Shown piece after piece: positions 28,562-38,490 of a DNA stretch of 64,000 nucleotides. Under the pieces are notes generated by a model that was given only the letters and a program-made list of their open reading frames with translations, did no database searches and was not told the origin of the DNA. Source of the DNA: Cupriavidus cauae (GTDB lineage Bacteria; Pseudomonadota; Gammaproteobacteria; Burkholderiales; Burkholderiaceae); contig NZ_VWRN01000035.1 in assembly GCF_008632125.1 (NCBI RefSeq), positions 124,001 through 188,000 on the forward strand, in the 5' to 3' direction. Every line of letters begins with the position of its first letter. The first letter of the stretch is position 1. The position numbers and the translations under genes are program-made.

Positions 28562-29548
28562 TCATGACCCGGGTCGTGCGCTCCGTCGCCGCGGCTTTTC
28601 CCCGGCGTCCATCTCCGCCGCCGCCAGCCGCAGGCAATCGATCAGATGCTCCGCGCTCGCGCCCAGCCCGGCCTCGCGCGATGCACGCAGCGTAATGATC
28701 CCGACCGGCGGCAGCTCGATCGGCACGGCGATATTCACGACCTCGAGCCTGCCTTCGCTGGCGAACTGCTTCGCCACCGAGCGTGCCAGGAATCCGACGG
28801 CGTCGCGCTGCGTGACGAAGGTCGAGACCGCCAGATAGGACGAGGTCTCGATCCGGTCCGATGGCGGCTCCAGGCCCTGGGCGAGGAACGCCTGCTCCAG
28901 CTTGACCCGTAACGAGGCCCAGGGCGGCGGCATCACGCAGGGCAGCTGCGCCAGGTCGGCCCAGCCGGCCTTGCGCTTGCCGGCGAGCGGATGCCCGGGC
29001 CGCACTACGGCCACCATCGGTTCGTTGTATAGCGCCTCGGTGGCCAGGTCCGGCGCCGCATAGCCCGGTTCCAGCCGGCCCACGATCAGGTCCAGTTCGG
29101 ACAGCCGTAGTTTGGGCAGCAGATGCGTGAGATCGCCTTCCTCGATCAGCACGGTGGCCTGCGCCGAGCGCGCCTTCAGCCGGGCGGTGGCGCGCGCCAG
29201 CAGCACCGGCAGCGCCGCGCCCATCGCGCCGACGCGCACGCGCCCGGCCGCGCCGGTGTCGACCGCTTCGATCTCCTCGCGCGTGCGATCGTATTGCGCC
29301 AGCACGCGGCGAGAGAAGCGGATCAGCGCTTCTCCCGCCGCGGTCGGCTCGGTGCCGCGGGTCGAGCGGGAGAACAGCACCAGGCCCAGCATCTTCTCGA
29401 CCTCGGTCAGTGTCTTGGACACCGCGGGCTGGCTGATCGACAGGAATTCGGCGGTCTTGCCGAGGTGGCGGAACTCGTCGAGCGCCACCAGCAACTGCAG
29501 ATGGCGTAGCTTGATATTGGAGCGCAGCGCGCGGTCGATATGGGGCAT
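28562..29548 (-). CDS. LysR-family regulator (GbpR/CbbR-like)
   Basis: A 328-residue LysR protein: LRHLQLLVALDEFRHLGKTA and SQPAVSKTLTEVEKMLG form the DNA-binding part, followed by the effector domain. The pattern resembles galactose-binding-type regulators that control sugar-acid use. It is divergent from the Bug, dehydratase, aldehyde dehydrogenase and aldolase genes, which it probably regulates. An upstream extension of the frame is rejected in favour of this ATG. In the gap, ACGAT (29600) and ATCGT (29615) are inverted arms that may belong to its operator. Confidence 0.92.
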   Translation of the reverse strand: MPHIDRALRSNIKLRHLQLLVALDEFRHLGKTAEFLSISQPAVSKTLTEVEKMLGLVLFSRSTRGTEPTAAGEALIRFSRRVLAQYDRTREEIEAVDTGAAGRVRVGAMGAALPVLLARATARLKARSAQATVLIEEGDLTHLLPKLRLSELDLIVGRLEPGYAAPDLATEALYNEPMVAVVRPGHPLAGKRKAGWADLAQLPCVMPPPWASLRVKLEQAFLAQGLEPPSDRIETSSYLAVSTFVTQRDAVGFLARSVAKQFASEGRLEVVNIAVPIELPPVGIITLRASREAGLGASAEHLIDCLRLAAAEMDAGEKPRRRSARPGS

Positions 29549-29703
29549 GCCGCGCAGTCTACCTCGCGGCCTACTTAACGGAAAGGTTATGAAGCAATGA
29601 CGATATTGGATTGGATCGTTATGTCGTTGCCGGACACAATGCCGCCCATGGCGTTGCCTCGATGCACGCCGGCCACCACCGATAACACAGTGCGAGGACG
29701 ACA

Positions 29704-30738
29704 ATGAACCAAGGTTCCACCACCAATCCCGCGCGCCGCCGCCTGATCCTCGGCGCCAGCGCCGGTGTTGCCACGGCCGCGGCGGCGGCTGCCACGGGTA
29801 CCGCCGGCATGCTGCTGGCACGCGGCGCCAGTGCCGCCACCTATCCCGAACGTCCGATCACCTTCATCTGCCCGTGGCCGGTCGGCGGCACCGCCGACCA
29901 GTCGATGCGCGCGCTGTGCCAGGTCGCCTCGGGCATCCTGAAGCAATCGATCGTCGTCGAGAACCGCGCCGGCGCCTCGGGCATGATCGGCACCCGCGCG
30001 CTGGCGCGCGCCAAGCCGGACGGCTACACCATCGGCCAGATTCCGATCTCGGTAACGCGCTTCTCGCAGCTCGGCATGCTGGAGATCGATCCGCGCACCG
30101 AGCTGACCTATCTGGCGCGCACGTCGGGCCAGACCTTCGGCATCGCGGTGCCGGCCAGCTCGCCGTACAAGACGCTGCAGGAAGTCGTCGCGGCGGCCAA
30201 GGCCAATCCCGGCAAGCTGACCTATGCCCACGCCGGCATCGGCGGTGCGACCCATGTCGGCATGGAGCAGTTCGCGCTGGCCGCCGGCGTGCGTTTCAAC
30301 GCGATCGCCTACAAGGGCGGCTCGGCTGCGCTGCAGGACGTGCTCGGCGGCCAGGTCGACCTGCTGGCCGATTCCAGCTCGTGGGCGCCGCATGTCGAAT
30401 CCGGCAAGCTGCGGCTGCTGGCGACCTGGGGCGAGCAGCGGACGCCGCGCTTCAAGGACACGCCGACGCTGCGCGAGCTCGGTTACGACGTCGTGGTCGA
30501 AGCGCCCAACGGCATCGGCGCACCGAAGGGGCTGGACCCGGCCATTGAGAAGCAGCTGCGCGACGCCTTCCGCGCCGCGGTCGCCAGCAAGGAATTCAGG
30601 CAGGTGGCCGCGCGCATCGACGCGCCGGTGATGTACCTCGACGGCCCCGACTACAAGAAGTACGTGGCGACGGTCTACGAGCAGGAAACCCAGCTGATCC
30701 AGCGGCTCAAGCTGAAGGAAATGCTGCAGCAGAGCTGA
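29704..30738 (+). CDS. Bug-family solute-binding protein, twin-arginine type signal
   Basis: A 344-residue TctC-like receptor. The N-terminus has ARRRLILGASAGVATAAAAA, a Tat-like signal with cleavage after ASA near residue 44. Motifs: [61 protein letters not shown]. It heads the catabolic set downstream and probably brings in its substrate. No TctAB permease is encoded nearby. Confidence 0.92.
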   Translation: MNQGSTTNPARRRLILGASAGVATAAAAAATGTAGMLLARGASAATYPERPITFICPWPVGGTADQSMRALCQVASGILKQSIVVENRAGASGMIGTRALARAKPDGYTIGQIPISVTRFSQLGMLEIDPRTELTYLARTSGQTFGIAVPASSPYKTLQEVVAAAKANPGKLTYAHAGIGGATHVGMEQFALAAGVRFNAIAYKGGSAALQDVLGGQVDLLADSSSWAPHVESGKLRLLATWGEQRTPRFKDTPTLRELGYDVVVEAPNGIGAPKGLDPAIEKQLRDAFRAAVASKEFRQVAARIDAPVMYLDGPDYKKYVATVYEQETQLIQRLKLKEMLQQS

Positions 30739-30763
30739 TTCCGCAAGCCGCCGCCCGCCGACC

Positions 30764-30801
<38 letters not shown>

Positions 30802-30827
30802 CCCGCCAACCACAGGAATTGTTCGAC

Positions 30828-32351
30828 GTGAACGTCAATGCCGTCATCCGCCTGCACGCCAATGACAACGTGCTGATCGCGCGCCAGGACCTGGCGCTGG
30901 GACAGCCGTTGCCCGAGCTTGGCGTGCGTGCGCGGGCCCAGGTGCCGGCCGGCCACAAGATCGCCGCGTGCGCGATCGCGAAGGGCGAGCCGGTGCGCAA
31001 GTACGACACCGTGATCGGCGTCGCCGACCGCGATATCGCGCCGGGCGAGCACGTGCATTCGCACAACCTGAAGCTGGTCGACTTTTATCGCGATCCGGCC
31101 TTCTGCACCGACGTGCGGCCGATCGACTATGTGCCCGAGGCCGAGCGCGCGACCTTCCAGGGCTTCGTGCGCGCCGACGGCCGCGTCGGCACGCGCAACT
31201 TCATCGGCATCCTGTCGTCGGTCAATTGCTCGGCCACGGTGATCCGGCATATTGCGGACCATTTCACGCGGGAGCGGCTCGCGGCCTATCCCAATGTCGA
31301 TGGCGTGGTCGCGTTTGCGCATGGCACCGGCTGCGGCATGTCGTCGCCGAGCGAGCATTTCGATCTGTTGCGTCGCACGCTGGCCGGCTATGCGCGCCAT
31401 CCGAATCTGGCCGGTGTGCTGATCGTGGGGCTTGGCTGCGAGCGCAATCAGGTCGCATCGCTGGTCGAGTCGCAACAACTCGAGCCCGGCAGCCAGCTGC
31501 ATACGATGGTGATGCAGGACACCGGCGGCACGCGCGAGACCATCGCCGCCGGTATCCGCGCGATCGAATCGATGCTGCCGGCAGCGAATGCCGCGCAACG
31601 CCAGCCGGTGTCCGCCAGCCATCTGAAGATCGGCCTGGAGTGCGGCGGCTCCGACGGGTTTTCCGGCATCACCGCCAATCCCGCGCTGGGCGCGGCGATG
31701 GACATCCTGGTGCGCCACGGCGGCACCGCGATCCTGTCGGAAACGCCCGAGATTCATGGCGTCGAATACATGCTGACGCGGCGCGCCGTCACGCCGGAGG
31801 TCGGGCAGAAGCTGCTGGACCGGCTGGCCTGGTGGGAGCGCTACACCGCCGGCCACAACGCGCAGTTCAACGGCGTGGTCGGCCACGGCAACCAGCAGGG
31901 CGGCCTCGCCAACATCTTCGAGAAGTCGCTGGGCTCCGCGATGAAGGGCGGCACCACGCCGCTGCAGGCGGTCTACGAATACGCCGAGCCGATCGACAAG
32001 GCCGGCTTCGTCTTCATGGATTCGCCCGGCTATGACCCGGTCGCGGTGACCGGCCAGATCGCCAGCGGCGCCAACCTGATCTGCTTTACCACGGGCCGCG
32101 GCTCGATGTTCGGCTCCAAGCCCGCGCCGACGATCAAGCTGGCGTCCAACACGCCGATGTACCGGCGCCTGGCCGACGACATGGACATCAACTGCGGCGT
32201 CATCGTCGACGGCGAGCTGACCGTCGCCGAGATGGGGCAACGTATCTTCGAACATATCCTGCGTGTGGCCTCCGGCGACAAGACCCGCAGCGAGCTGCTC
32301 GGCCTGGGCGACAACGAGTTCGTGCCCTGGCATATGGGCATCGTCAGCTGA
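30828..32351 (+). CDS. UxaA-family (altronate/galactarate-type) dehydratase
   Basis: A 507-residue dehydratase of the UxaA/GarD family, which removes water from sugar acids to give 2-keto-3-deoxy acids. Residues 1-90 are the small SAF-like domain (VIRLHANDNVLIARQDL); the rest is the metal-binding catalytic part with FVRADGRVGTRNFIGILSSV, HGTGCGMS, GLGCERNQ, ECGGSDGFSGITANPALG and GRGSMFGSKPAPTIK. The GTG start is preferred because AGGAA precedes it and the family domain begins at once; the frame runs further upstream through the heptanucleotide repeat. The exact sugar acid is not known. Confidence 0.9.
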   Translation: MNVNAVIRLHANDNVLIARQDLALGQPLPELGVRARAQVPAGHKIAACAIAKGEPVRKYDTVIGVADRDIAPGEHVHSHNLKLVDFYRDPAFCTDVRPIDYVPEAERATFQGFVRADGRVGTRNFIGILSSVNCSATVIRHIADHFTRERLAAYPNVDGVVAFAHGTGCGMSSPSEHFDLLRRTLAGYARHPNLAGVLIVGLGCERNQVASLVESQQLEPGSQLHTMVMQDTGGTRETIAAGIRAIESMLPAANAAQRQPVSASHLKIGLECGGSDGFSGITANPALGAAMDILVRHGGTAILSETPEIHGVEYMLTRRAVTPEVGQKLLDRLAWWERYTAGHNAQFNGVVGHGNQQGGLANIFEKSLGSAMKGGTTPLQAVYEYAEPIDKAGFVFMDSPGYDPVAVTGQIASGANLICFTTGRGSMFGSKPAPTIKLASNTPMYRRLADDMDINCGVIVDGELTVAEMGQRIFEHILRVASGDKTRSELLGLGDNEFVPWHMGIVS

Positions 32352-32473
32352 TTGGCCACATGCGGTCGCTTGTGGCCGCCCGTGGCTGCTTGCGGCGGCT
32401 TTCGGCGTTTTCTTCGGCCGCATGCGGCCGCGTCCACCCGCTTACCGTCCTTCTCCAAGACCTCCATCGCATC

Positions 32474-33949
32474 ATGTCCCTGCAGCTTTCCCACGCCGCG
32501 CTGCTGCGCGGCCAGAACCTGATCGGCGCCCAGTGGCAACCTGCCGCGCGCGGTGAGCGCCTCGATGTCGCCAATCCCGCGGACGGCGCGACGCTGACGC
32601 AGGTTGCCGACAGCGGCGCCGAGGACGCGCGCCGCGCCGCCGATGCCGCGCACGCGGCCTTCGCCGACTGGAGCCGCCGTCCGGCCAGGGAGCGCGCGCG
32701 TCTGCTGCAGCGCTGGCATGCGCTGATCCTGGAGCACCAGGAAGACCTGGCGCGCATCATCTCGGCCGAGCAGGGCAAGCCGATGCACGAGAGCCGCGGC
32801 GAGGTGCAGTACGGCGCCGCGTACGTCGAATGGTTCGCGGCCGAGGCGGTCCGCATCTGCGGCGACATCGTGGCCGAGGCCGTGCCGGGCCGAAAGATGC
32901 TGGTGCTGAAGGAACCGGTCGGCGTGGTGGCGGCGATCACGCCGTGGAACTTTCCGCTGGCGATGATCGCGCGCAAGATCGCGCCGGCACTGGCGGTCGG
33001 CTGCACCGTGGTCGCCAAGCCGGCCGAGGACACGCCGCTGACCGCGCTGGCGCTGGTGTACCTGGCCGAGCTTGCCGGCGTGCCGGCGGGCGTGCTGAAC
33101 ATCGTCACTGCGTCGCGCGAACGCACGCCCGAGGTGGTCGACGTCTGGCTCGCCGACAGCCGCGTGCGCAAGATCACGTTCACCGGCTCGACGCCGGTCG
33201 GCAAGCACCTGGCGCGCGAATCCGCATCGACGCTGAAGAAGCTGTCGCTGGAGCTCGGCGGCAACGCGCCCTTTATCGTGTTCGAGGATGCGGACCTCGA
33301 CGCCGCGGTCGAAGGGCTGATGGCATCGAAGTTTCGCAACGGCGGCCAGACCTGCGTCTGCCCGAACCGCATCTACGTGCACGAGGCCGTTCACGACGAT
33401 TTCGTCGAACGGCTGGCTCGCCGCGTCGGGGCGCTGAAGGTCGGCCCGGCCAGCGAGGAGGGCTCGCAGATCGGCCCGATGATCAATGCGCGCGCGGTCG
33501 ACAAGATCGCCCGCCATGTCGAGGATGCGGTGGCCCGGGGCGCGCGCGTCGTCACCGGCGGCAAGCGCGTGCGTACCGCGGACGGTCCGCACTACTACGC
33601 GCCCACCGTGCTGATCGGGGCCACGCCGCAGATGGCGTTGTCCTGCGAAGAAACCTTCGGCCCCGTCGCGCCGATCTTCCGCTTCGCGAGCGAGGACGAG
33701 GTGATCGGCCACGCCAACGACACGCCGTTTGGCCTTGCCGCCTACTTCTATTCGAACGATGTGCGCCGCATCTGGCGCGTCGCGCAGGCGCTGGAGACCG
33801 GCATCGTCGGCATCAACGAGGGCGCCATCGCGGCCGAGGCCGCGCCGTTCGGCGGCGTCAAGGAGTCCGGTTACGGGCGCGAGGGTTCGCGCCATGGACT
33901 GGACGATTACCTGCATTTGAAGTATTTGTGCCAGGGGCAACTGGACTGA
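32474..33949 (+). CDS. NAD(P)-dependent aldehyde dehydrogenase, succinate-semialdehyde dehydrogenase type
   Basis: A 491-residue aldehyde dehydrogenase. Visible signatures: [19 protein letters not shown], cofactor loop FTGSTPVGK, catalytic Glu in [12 protein letters not shown], catalytic Cys in [13 protein letters not shown], and [10 protein letters not shown]. The [10 protein letters not shown] box is typical of the GabD branch, which includes 2-oxoglutarate-semialdehyde dehydrogenases. In a sugar-acid pathway it could oxidise 2-oxoglutarate semialdehyde or tartronate semialdehyde. The first ATG with family similarity was used; there is little ribosome site. Confidence 0.93.
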   Translation: MSLQLSHAALLRGQNLIGAQWQPAARGERLDVANPADGATLTQVADSGAEDARRAADAAHAAFADWSRRPARERARLLQRWHALILEHQEDLARIISAEQGKPMHESRGEVQYGAAYVEWFAAEAVRICGDIVAEAVPGRKMLVLKEPVGVVAAITPWNFPLAMIARKIAPALAVGCTVVAKPAEDTPLTALALVYLAELAGVPAGVLNIVTASRERTPEVVDVWLADSRVRKITFTGSTPVGKHLARESASTLKKLSLELGGNAPFIVFEDADLDAAVEGLMASKFRNGGQTCVCPNRIYVHEAVHDDFVERLARRVGALKVGPASEEGSQIGPMINARAVDKIARHVEDAVARGARVVTGGKRVRTADGPHYYAPTVLIGATPQMALSCEETFGPVAPIFRFASEDEVIGHANDTPFGLAAYFYSNDVRRIWRVAQALETGIVGINEGAIAAEAAPFGGVKESGYGREGSRHGLDDYLHLKYLCQGQLD

Positions 33950-33961
33950 GGCCGGCCGCAG

Positions 33962-34011
33962 CCGTAGAACGCCGCAGGCAACCGTACAAGGCCGTACAAC
34001 GCCGTACAAGG
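33962..34011. repeat. tandem array, five 10-bp units
   Basis: Five in-phase units (CCGTAGAACG, CCGCAGGCAA, CCGTACAAGG, CCGTACAACG, CCGTACAAGG) begin 12 bases after the aldehyde dehydrogenase stop and end 48 bases before the aldolase start. Confidence 0.85.
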
Positions 34012-34059
34012 CTCGGTCGCCAGGCCCATCGAACCCGCATTGCTTTGACAGGACCCGTC

Positions 34060-34863
34060 ATGCCCGCATCCAATCCCTTCAAGACCGCATTGGCCGCCCG
34101 CCGGCCGCAAATCGGCCTTTGGCTGTCGATGGCCGAGCCGTATCTGGCCGAGGTCTCGGCCACCGCCGGCTTCGACTGGCTGCTGATCGACGGCGAGCAC
34201 GCCCCCAACGATGTGCGCAGCATCCTGGCCCAGCTGCAGGCCGTCTCCGCGTATCCGAGCGCGCCCGTGGTGCGCGCCGTGGCGGGCGACGTCCCGCTGA
34301 TCAAGCAGTTGCTCGATATCGGCGCGACCACGCTGCTGGTGCCGATGGTCGATACCGCCGAGCAGGCGCGCATGCTGGTCAGCGCGACGCGTTATCCGCC
34401 GCAGGGCATCCGCGGCGTCGGCAGCGCGGTGGTGCGTGCCTCGCGCTGGAGCGGCCGCACCGACTATCTCGATGTCGCCGATGACGAGGTCTGCCTGCTG
34501 GTGCAGGCCGAGACCGTGACCGCGCTGGCAAACCTGGAAGAGATCTGCGCGGTCGATGGCATCGACGGCGTCTTTATCGGACCGGCCGACCTGGCCGCGT
34601 CGATGGGGCATCGCGGCAATCCCGGCCACCCGGAAGTGCAGGCAGCCATCGAGAACGCGATGCGCACCATCGTGGCCAGCGGCAAGGCTGCGGGCACGCT
34701 GACGTCCGATGCCGCACTGGCGCGGCGCTATCTGGAGCTGGGCTGCACCTTCGTCGCCACCGGCGTCGACGTGCTGCTGTTCGCCAAGGCCGCGCGCCAG
34801 CTGGCCGCGTCCTTTCGCGAGGAAGGCGCCGTCCCCGTACAACGGCCGTCCGCCGCCTACTGA
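34060..34863 (+). CDS. HpcH/HpaI-family class II aldolase
   Basis: A 267-residue metal-dependent aldolase of the HpcH/HpaI/GarL family, which cleaves 4-hydroxy-2-oxo acids to pyruvate and an aldehyde. Motifs: [27 protein letters not shown] (metal Glu), [25 protein letters not shown], and [14 protein letters not shown]. In the galactarate/glucarate route the matching enzyme yields tartronate semialdehyde, a possible substrate for neighbouring oxidoreductases. Confidence 0.92.
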   Translation: MPASNPFKTALAARRPQIGLWLSMAEPYLAEVSATAGFDWLLIDGEHAPNDVRSILAQLQAVSAYPSAPVVRAVAGDVPLIKQLLDIGATTLLVPMVDTAEQARMLVSATRYPPQGIRGVGSAVVRASRWSGRTDYLDVADDEVCLLVQAETVTALANLEEICAVDGIDGVFIGPADLAASMGHRGNPGHPEVQAAIENAMRTIVASGKAAGTLTSDAALARRYLELGCTFVATGVDVLLFAKAARQLAASFREEGAVPVQRPSAAY

Positions 34864-34887
34864 ACAATTTCCCGATTTCTCCGCATC

Positions 34888-36339
34888 ATGTCCCTGGATA
34901 GTTCCACACGCGACGCCACGCTGCGCGCGCTGCAAGCCATCGTCGGCGACAACGCCTGCCTCGTCGCCGACGCCGATACCGAGTCCTATGTCACCGACTA
35001 CCGGCGCATCAGCCGCGGCAAGGCCAGCGTGGTGGTGCTGCCGTCGAGCACCGAGCAGGTCGCCGCGGTGATGGCGTGGTGCCATACGCACGACGTGCCC
35101 GTGGTGCCGCAGGGCGGCAATACCTCGCTGATGGGCGGCGCGGTGCCGGACACGCGCGGCGATGCCGTGGTGCTGAACCTGAGCCGCATGAACCGCGTGC
35201 TGGCGATCGACACCGTCAACGACACGCTGACGGTGCAGGCCGGCGTGACGCTGGCCGCCGCCCGCGCCGCGGCCGAGGAGGGCGGGCGCCTGTTTCCGCT
35301 GCGCATCGGCTCCGAAGGCTCCTGCCAGATCGGCGGCAATCTGTCGACCAATGCCGGCGGTACCGCGGTGCTGCGCTACGGCAATATGCGCGATCTGGTG
35401 CTCGGCATCGAGGCGGTGCTGCCCGACGGGCGCATCTACTCGTCGCTGCGCGGCCTGCGCAAGGACAACACCGGCTACGACCTGAAGCACCTGTTCATCG
35501 GCGCGGAAGGGACGCTCGGCATCATCACCGCCGCCGTGCTGAAGCTGATGCCGCAGCCGCGCGCGAGCGCGGTGGCCTTCGTCGCGGTGGCGTCGCCGGA
35601 TGCGGCCGTGCGCCTGCTGGGCGAGGCCAAGCGGCTGTCCGGGGGCGCGGTCACGGCGTTCGAGCTGATCTCGGGTCCGGCGCTCGACCTGGTGCTCGAC
35701 TATCTGGGCAATGTCGCCTCGCCGCTGGCGCAGCGGCACGACTGGATGGTGCTGATCGAGTTGAGTTCGGGCGCGGACGCCGCCAGCCTCGAGGCGACGC
35801 TGCTCGAAATCCTCGAAAGCGGCTACGAACAGCAGCTGGTGCAGGATGCCGCGATCGCGGCCAGCGTTGCGGACGCGCAGACCTTCTGGCGCATCCGTGA
35901 GGAAATCTCGGACGCGCAGACGCGCACCGGCGGCAGCATCAAGTGCGATGTGTCGGTGCCGCTGTCGCGCATCGCGGACTTCGTCGACGAGGCCTCGCGT
36001 CGCGTGCTGGAACTGGTGCCCGATGCCCGCATGGTGATCTACGGCCATATGGGCGACGGCAACGTCCACTTCAATCCGCTGCGGCCGAAGGACGCCGACG
36101 CGAAGGCCTTCCTCGCGCAGTGGTACAAGCCGGTATCCGATCTGGTCGATGGCCTCGCCCACGGCGAAGGCGGCTCGATCTCGGCCGAGCATGGCATCGG
36201 CGCGGTCAAGCGCGATGATCTGCGGCGCTACAAATCGCAGGTCGAGCTCGAGCTGATGTGGCAGGTCAAGCGGGCGCTGGATCCGAAGAATCTGATGAAT
36301 CCGGGCCGGGTGTTGCCGGCGATGGGCGAGGGCGGCTGA
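34888..36339 (+). CDS. FAD-linked D-2-hydroxy-acid dehydrogenase (GlcD/D2HGDH-like)
   Basis: A 483-residue VAO-fold flavoenzyme. The FAD-binding PCMH region has VPQGGNTSLMGGAVPD, EGSCQIGGNLSTNAGGTAV and FIGAEGTLGIITAAVLKLMP; the C-terminus carries GHMGDGNVHFNPLRP and GGSISAEHGIGAVKR, with the conserved metal- and substrate-binding histidines. The family oxidises D-lactate, glycolate or D-2-hydroxyglutarate. It closes the catabolic set, 24 bases after the aldolase gene. Confidence 0.92.
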   Translation: MSLDSSTRDATLRALQAIVGDNACLVADADTESYVTDYRRISRGKASVVVLPSSTEQVAAVMAWCHTHDVPVVPQGGNTSLMGGAVPDTRGDAVVLNLSRMNRVLAIDTVNDTLTVQAGVTLAAARAAAEEGGRLFPLRIGSEGSCQIGGNLSTNAGGTAVLRYGNMRDLVLGIEAVLPDGRIYSSLRGLRKDNTGYDLKHLFIGAEGTLGIITAAVLKLMPQPRASAVAFVAVASPDAAVRLLGEAKRLSGGAVTAFELISGPALDLVLDYLGNVASPLAQRHDWMVLIELSSGADAASLEATLLEILESGYEQQLVQDAAIAASVADAQTFWRIREEISDAQTRTGGSIKCDVSVPLSRIADFVDEASRRVLELVPDARMVIYGHMGDGNVHFNPLRPKDADAKAFLAQWYKPVSDLVDGLAHGEGGSISAEHGIGAVKRDDLRRYKSQVELELMWQVKRALDPKNLMNPGRVLPAMGEGG

Positions 36340-36387
36340 GCTTTCGGGCCGCCGCCCTGGTGTTCAGGCGGCGGCCTCGAGCCCGCG

Positions 36388-36473
36388 CGTTCGAGCTGGC
36401 AGGCTCAGGGTGGCACTTTCGAGTCCGGTCGTTCGAGCTGGCATGTTCAAGCCGGGCCGTTCAAGCCGGCTCG
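36388..36473. repeat. tandem array, six 14-bp units ending in a stop codon
   Basis: The word TTCRAGCYGG recurs at 36390, 36418, 36432, 36446 and 36460, all in 14-base phase, with a decayed copy at 36404. The last unit includes the stop codon (36461-36463, complement) of the minus-strand DJ-1/PfpI gene. The array fills most of the gap to the convergent FAD-dehydrogenase gene. Confidence 0.8.
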
Positions 36474-37198
36474 GCCGCCGGCTCCGACAGCCGCAGCGTG
36501 CGCAACACCGCCTTGGCCACGCCATACGCGCTGCCCGGGTTCTGTCCGGTGATCAGGCGCCCGTCCTCGACCACATAAGGCGCGAAGGGCAGCATCGCCT
36601 TGCTGTATTGCGCGCCGCGCTTGCCGAGCTCCTGTTCGAGCCCGAACGGCACCGCAAAGTCGCGCTTGGCCATGATCTCCTCGTTCCACGAGAAGCCGGT
36701 CACGCGCTTGCCCTGCACCAGCAGCTCGCCATTGCCGAGCCTGACGTCCAGCAGGCCGGCCGGGCCGTGGCACACCGCGGCCACCACGCGACCCTGCTCG
36801 TACATCGCCGCGATCAGCCGCGCCAGCGGCTCGCAACCCGGGAAGTCGAACATCACGCCATGCCCGCCGGTCAGGTAGATGGCATCGAACTCGCCCGGAT
36901 CGACCGACGCCACGTTGACCGTGTCGTTCAGCAGGTCCATGAAGATCCGGTCCTCATAGCGTTTGAAAACACTGCTGCGCATGCCGGCACTTCGTGCAAG
37001 TTCCGACAGCATCAGGCTCTCGGGATCGATCGGGATCATGCCGCCCGACGGCGACGCCAGCTGCAGCGTATGGCCCGCTTCCTCGGCCACATCCCAGAAG
37101 TGCGTGAGTTCGCTGAGCCACAGGCCGGTACGATAGCCCACTTTTTGATACTGGTCGACGTTGGTCGCGACCACCAGGATTCGGCGTTGCGCTGGCAT
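36461..37198 (-). CDS. DJ-1/PfpI-family (class I glutamine amidotransferase-like) protein
   Basis: A 245-residue protein of the Hsp31/HchA-like branch: RILVVATNVDQ, a GGMIPIDPES loop, YLTGGHGVMFDFPGC and the nucleophile elbow VAAVCHGPAGLL with the catalytic Cys. Members act as glyoxalase III, protein deglycase-like or chaperone proteins; role here unknown. AGGAGG lies just ahead of the ATG. It is divergent from the RpiR regulator and shares its 217-base control region. Confidence 0.9.
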   Translation of the reverse strand: MPAQRRILVVATNVDQYQKVGYRTGLWLSELTHFWDVAEEAGHTLQLASPSGGMIPIDPESLMLSELARSAGMRSSVFKRYEDRIFMDLLNDTVNVASVDPGEFDAIYLTGGHGVMFDFPGCEPLARLIAAMYEQGRVVAAVCHGPAGLLDVRLGNGELLVQGKRVTGFSWNEEIMAKRDFAVPFGLEQELGKRGAQYSKAMLPFAPYVVEDGRLITGQNPGSAYGVAKAVLRTLRLSEPAAEPA

Positions 37199-37331
37199 GG
37201 GTGCCTCCTGTTTTTCGGGGGAAGTTCGAAAGCTGCAAGAAGCGTTCCGCAGGTTCGGCGGCGGACCCAGCGCAGTCGTCCAGGAATGACGAGGTCGGGG
37301 TTAACCCTTGCTCTCGTAAACTCTATTTTCA

Positions 37332-37347
37332 TGGCACGGCTATTGCG
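37332..37347 (+). promoter_or_regulatory. sigma-54-like promoter upstream of rpiR-type gene
   Basis: TGGCACGGCTATTGCG matches the sigma-54 consensus TGGCACG-N4-TTGC at all eleven informative positions, with GG and GC ten bases apart. It reads toward the RpiR-family gene 69 bases on. Transcription would start near 37358, inside the adjoining palindrome. No dedicated enhancer-binding protein gene is adjacent. Confidence 0.7.
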
Positions 37348-37363
37348 TGTAAATTTGTTTACA
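37348..37363. promoter_or_regulatory. operator palindrome TGTAAA-N4-TTTACA
   Basis: TGTAAATTTGTTTACA is a perfect dyad apart from its 4-base centre. It abuts the -12 element and covers the expected start of transcription, an ideal place for repression, most simply by the RpiR-family protein encoded just downstream. Confidence 0.7.
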
Positions 37364-37415
37364 TCGATAGCTGTTTGCCGGATGCACCAGATTGCGCCCG
37401 GCCCACCGCAGAGCC

Positions 37416-38441
37416 ATGACTGCTTCCTGTCCGGATCCGGCCGCCAGGCCGGCCGATTCCGCGCCAGACGCCGCGCCCGAGACCACGGTCTCGCAGCGCA
37501 TCGCGAAGGTGTTTCCGTCGCTGACGCCGGCGCACCAGCGCATGGCGGATTACGTGCTGGCCAACCCGTTCCGCGCGGCGACGATGCGCATCGACGAGTT
37601 CGCGCAGGCGGTGCAGGTGTCGGTGGCGACGGCGAACCGCTTTGCCCATGCGCTGGGCTTCGACGGCTACCCGCAGTTCCGCGCCGAACTGGTGCGCGGG
37701 TTCGAGGCCACGCTGGCGCCGGTCGAGAAGCTGCGCACCGAACTGGAGCGCCCGGCCACCGTCACGGAAATCATCGCGGCCTCGCTGGAGGAGAACGAGC
37801 GCAACCTGCAGGCCACCCGCCGCGCGCTCGATGCCGATGCCTGCGAACGCGCGGTGACGGCGATCCTCGAGGCCGAGCATGTCTATGTGCTGGGCTTCGG
37901 CGCGAGCGGCTATCTGGCCGGCCTGCTGCAGCACGGGCTCGACATGTACTGCCGCACGGTGATCACGGTCGCCGGCGTCGGCGGCGCGTCGACGGCGGCG
38001 CGGCAGCTGTTCAAGCTGACCAGCCGCGATCTGGTGATCCCGATCGCCTTTCCCCGCTATGTCTATGACAGCGTCGCGCTGACCGAGCGCGCCCGCGCCC
38101 ACGGTGCCCGCATCCTGGCGCTGACCGACGGGCCGACCTCGCCGCTGGCGCCGTTTGCCGATATCGCGCTGTATGTCAGCGCCGGCCGGCAGCTGTCACC
38201 GAACTCGGATGCGGCCGTGCTGGCGATGATCGAGGCGCTGTGCGGCGCGGTGGCACACCGCGCCACCGGCTCGGTCAAGGCCGCCGCCGACATGACCGAA
38301 TTCGTGCTGCCCTGGCTGCATCAGACCCATGCCCGCGGCGATTCCAGCCGCACCGCCGCGGCGGGCGACACGCAGACCAAGCCCCGTCCGGGGTCCGGCA
38401 AGGCGCCACGGCGCCGGCGCCCGGACCCCGGCACCGAATAA
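37416..38441 (+). CDS. MurR/RpiR-family transcriptional regulator
   Basis: A 341-residue regulator: HTH_6 domain at about 30-105 ([40 protein letters not shown]) and a SIS domain at about 150-280 ([34 protein letters not shown]). SIS domains of this family bind phosphosugars or related ligands. The C-terminal 40 residues are Arg/Pro-rich and low in complexity. It leads the iaaA-gsiABCD-peptidase cluster. Confidence 0.92.
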   Translation: MTASCPDPAARPADSAPDAAPETTVSQRIAKVFPSLTPAHQRMADYVLANPFRAATMRIDEFAQAVQVSVATANRFAHALGFDGYPQFRAELVRGFEATLAPVEKLRTELERPATVTEIIAASLEENERNLQATRRALDADACERAVTAILEAEHVYVLGFGASGYLAGLLQHGLDMYCRTVITVAGVGGASTAARQLFKLTSRDLVIPIAFPRYVYDSVALTERARAHGARILALTDGPTSPLAPFADIALYVSAGRQLSPNSDAAVLAMIEALCGAVAHRATGSVKAAADMTEFVLPWLHQTHARGDSSRTAAAGDTQTKPRPGSGKAPRRRRPDPGTE

Positions 38442-38490
38442 CGCTCCCGAGCCTCACCGAGTTGCCTGCCGTGCAGGCCGACACAGCACC

